Of a stretch of DNA of 64,000 nt, positions 62,703-64,000 are shown in pieces (position 1 is the stretch's first letter; every line of letters begins with the position of its first letter). The notes under the pieces were generated by a model. The model searched no databases. It was not told the DNA's origin and saw only the letters and a list, made by a program, of their open reading frames with translations. Source of the stretch: Alkalicoccobacillus porphyridii (lineage in GTDB: Bacteria; Bacillota; Bacilli; Bacillales; Bacillaceae_D); assembly GCF_007293315.1 (NCBI RefSeq), contig NZ_VLXZ01000003.1:62001-126000 (forward strand), given 5' to 3'. Position numbers and translations under genes: made by a program.

Positions 62703-64000
62703 ATGCGTGTAAACAAGACATTTGGATTAGGGTTATTTGCATTGTCAATGAGTGCAGCCGTGATGGTAGGATGTTCCAGTGATGACCTTTCTAGTAACGA
62801 GTCTGAGGAAGGTAATGGAGGTGGCGGAGATTTAGTCGTAGATATGCAATCAGATGCTGTTTCCTTAGATGTACACGGTTCAAACGATACGGCCTCTAGT
62901 AATGTAACTTCTAATATCTTTGAAACCCTAGTGACTCAGGATGAGAATTTGGAGTTGCAGCCAGGATTAGCTGAAGACTGGGAGCAGATCAGTGAAACCG
63001 AGTGGGAGTTCCAGCTACGGGAAGGTGTTACGTTTCATGATGGGACAGAGTTTGATGCAGAAGCTGTAAAAGCCAATCTAGATCGTGTATTGGATCCAGA
63101 GGTAAGCTCTCCACGTGCTTTTTTATTTGAAATGATAGAAGATATCGAAATAGTAGATCCTTATACAGTCCGCTTTACAACAGAATATCCGTTTGCTCCA
63201 CTTGCAGCAAACCTTGCTCACTACGGCGCCGCCATCATGAGTCCTGCTGCAATTGAAGAGGACTATCAAGGAATGGAAGCTGGAGACGAAGCAGGTAGTT
63301 TCCTTAATGAAAACCCTATTGGAACGGGGTATTTCACCTTTGACACATGGAATACAGGACAATCTATCACATTGAATAAGAACGAAGATTATTGGGGCGA
63401 TGAAGCAAACGTAGACACGGTAACATTCCAAGTCATCCCAGAAGGAAACACTCGTATCGCTAATCTTGAAACGGGTGCTTCTCATATTGCCAATAACATT
63501 AGCTCAAGTGATCTGAATCGCTTTGAGCAAACAGAGGGCATTAAAACGAACCAAACTGAAAGTGTTGGTATGCTTTACCTAGGCTTTAATAAAAATAACG
63601 AAACACTGAATGATCCACTTGTCAGAGAAGGACTTTCGTTAGCTATAAATCGCGCTGAGATCGTAGAGGGAATCTTTAACGGAGTAGGAGTTGAAGCAAA
63701 AACACCTCTTGCGCCAAAGGTATTTGGACATGATGATTCCATTGTTTTTAATGAGTATGATCTTGAACGAGCAAAAGAATTATTAGCTGAAGCTGGTTAT
63801 GAGGATGGCTTAGAGATTGTTCTAAATACAAGTGATCAACGTGAACGCCAAGACATCGCCGCTTATATTCAATCAGCTTTAGTAGAAATTGGCGTCACAG
63901 TATCAATTGAAACAACCGAATGGGGTTCTTTCCTAGACCTAACCTCTCAAGGAGAGTCTGAGCTCTTTATTTTAAGCTGGTCTACAGTGAACGGGGATGC
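62703..64000 (+). CDS. ABC transporter substrate-binding lipoprotein, peptide family (cut by window edge)
   Basis: The frame runs from ATG 62703 (preceded by TTAGGAGTG) to the window end without a stop, so at least 432 residues. Lipobox C24 ('AVMVGC'), then SBP family 5 text: 'DAVSLDVHGSNDTASSNVTSNIFETL', 'WEFQLREGVTFHDGTEFDAEAVKANLDRV', 'NENPIGTGYFTF'. Closely related to the 20323 gene, same layout, opposite strand and different spacing of motifs. Downstream permease genes, if any, lie outside. Confidence 0.93.
   Translation, partial: MRVNKTFGLGLFALSMSAAVMVGCSSDDLSSNESEEGNGGGGDLVVDMQSDAVSLDVHGSNDTASSNVTSNIFETLVTQDENLELQPGLAEDWEQISETEWEFQLREGVTFHDGTEFDAEAVKANLDRVLDPEVSSPRAFLFEMIEDIEIVDPYTVRFTTEYPFAPLAANLAHYGAAIMSPAAIEEDYQGMEAGDEAGSFLNENPIGTGYFTFDTWNTGQSITLNKNEDYWGDEANVDTVTFQVIPEGNTRIANLETGASHIANNISSSDLNRFEQTEGIKTNQTESVGMLYLGFNKNNETLNDPLVREGLSLAINRAEIVEGIFNGVGVEAKTPLAPKVFGHDDSIVFNEYDLERAKELLAEAGYEDGLEIVLNTSDQRERQDIAAYIQSALVEIGVTVSIETTEWGSFLDLTSQGESELFILSWSTVNGD

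Noticed and set aside
63123-63485. 120-codon minus-strand frame at the right edge
   Set aside because: Fully antisense to the binding-protein gene, which has signal peptide and family motifs.
1-64000. tRNA, rRNA, tmRNA or prophage genes
   Set aside because: No tRNA-like T-loop/acceptor patterns, rRNA signatures or phage structural genes were noticed on reading; a covariance search was not possible.

Overview
The window looks like a chromosomal segment of a low-to-mid GC Bacillaceae species, probably an alkaliphile. This rests on Bacillus-type gene sets (nasDEF-like nitrite assimilation under a TnrA box, lutABC/lutR, cre sites, YisL, YuzF and YdhK families, Bce-like signalling module), strong AGGAGG ribosome sites, many TTG/GTG starts and a secreted alpha-carbonic anhydrase. 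No rRNA, tRNA, phage or CRISPR was found. Both window edges cut a gene: an AraC regulator at the left and an oligopeptide-type binding protein at the right.

Layout. 1-4.3 kb: AraC tail, MocR regulator and divergent racemase, a cluster of DnaA boxes, a YdhK-type lipoprotein, nested repeats and a transposase remnant. 4.5-8.6 kb: assimilatory nitrite reductase operon (large subunit, small subunit, siroheme methyltransferase). 8.9-9.3 kb: an 18-unit array of short motifs spaced 20-21 bp. 9.3-19.3 kb: one catabolic locus read leftwards, with a SorC regulator, GutM, a three-subunit glucitol-type PTS, a SAF-domain oxidoreductase, a zinc-ribbon protein, and a complete acetoin/2-oxoacid dehydrogenase complex (E1a, E1b, E2, E3). 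20-25.3 kb: YisL-like membrane protein, peptide-type binding protein, Fur-box iron-siderophore uptake genes. 25.4-31.3 kb: a six-gene sugar operon with three Gfo/Idh dehydrogenases, a TIM-barrel isomerase, a DUF993 aldolase-like protein and a homologue of the Anabaena sensory rhodopsin transducer.

32-38.8 kb: YuzF-like protein, manganese catalase, MFS exporter, TRAP transporter and AraC regulator. 39-41.4 kb: carbonic anhydrase and a soluble PAS chemoreceptor. 41.6-45.3 kb: lactate oxidation lutABC with LutR. 45.6-50.7 kb: response regulator, kinase, ABC ATPase and large FtsX permease, typical of antimicrobial-peptide sensing and resistance. 51-55.8 kb: rhamnose catabolism rhaB-rhaA-rhaEW. 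56-64 kb: small membrane protein, AraC regulator, LytS/LytT-type pair with a CstA-type transporter (likely pyruvate), a small secreted protein and a second oligopeptide-type binding protein.

Intergenic DNA is the most unusual part. Two repeat families recur: element A, a ~126-bp hairpin-like repeat (seven or eight sites), and element B, a ~227-bp repeat with ~15-bp inverted ends. B sits inside A at the same point in both orientations, once flanked by an exact 9-bp duplication whose unduplicated form is present in an uninterrupted A copy. Separately, two intergenic arrays carry short motifs at a strict 20/21-bp alternation, about two DNA helical turns, with a degenerate third.
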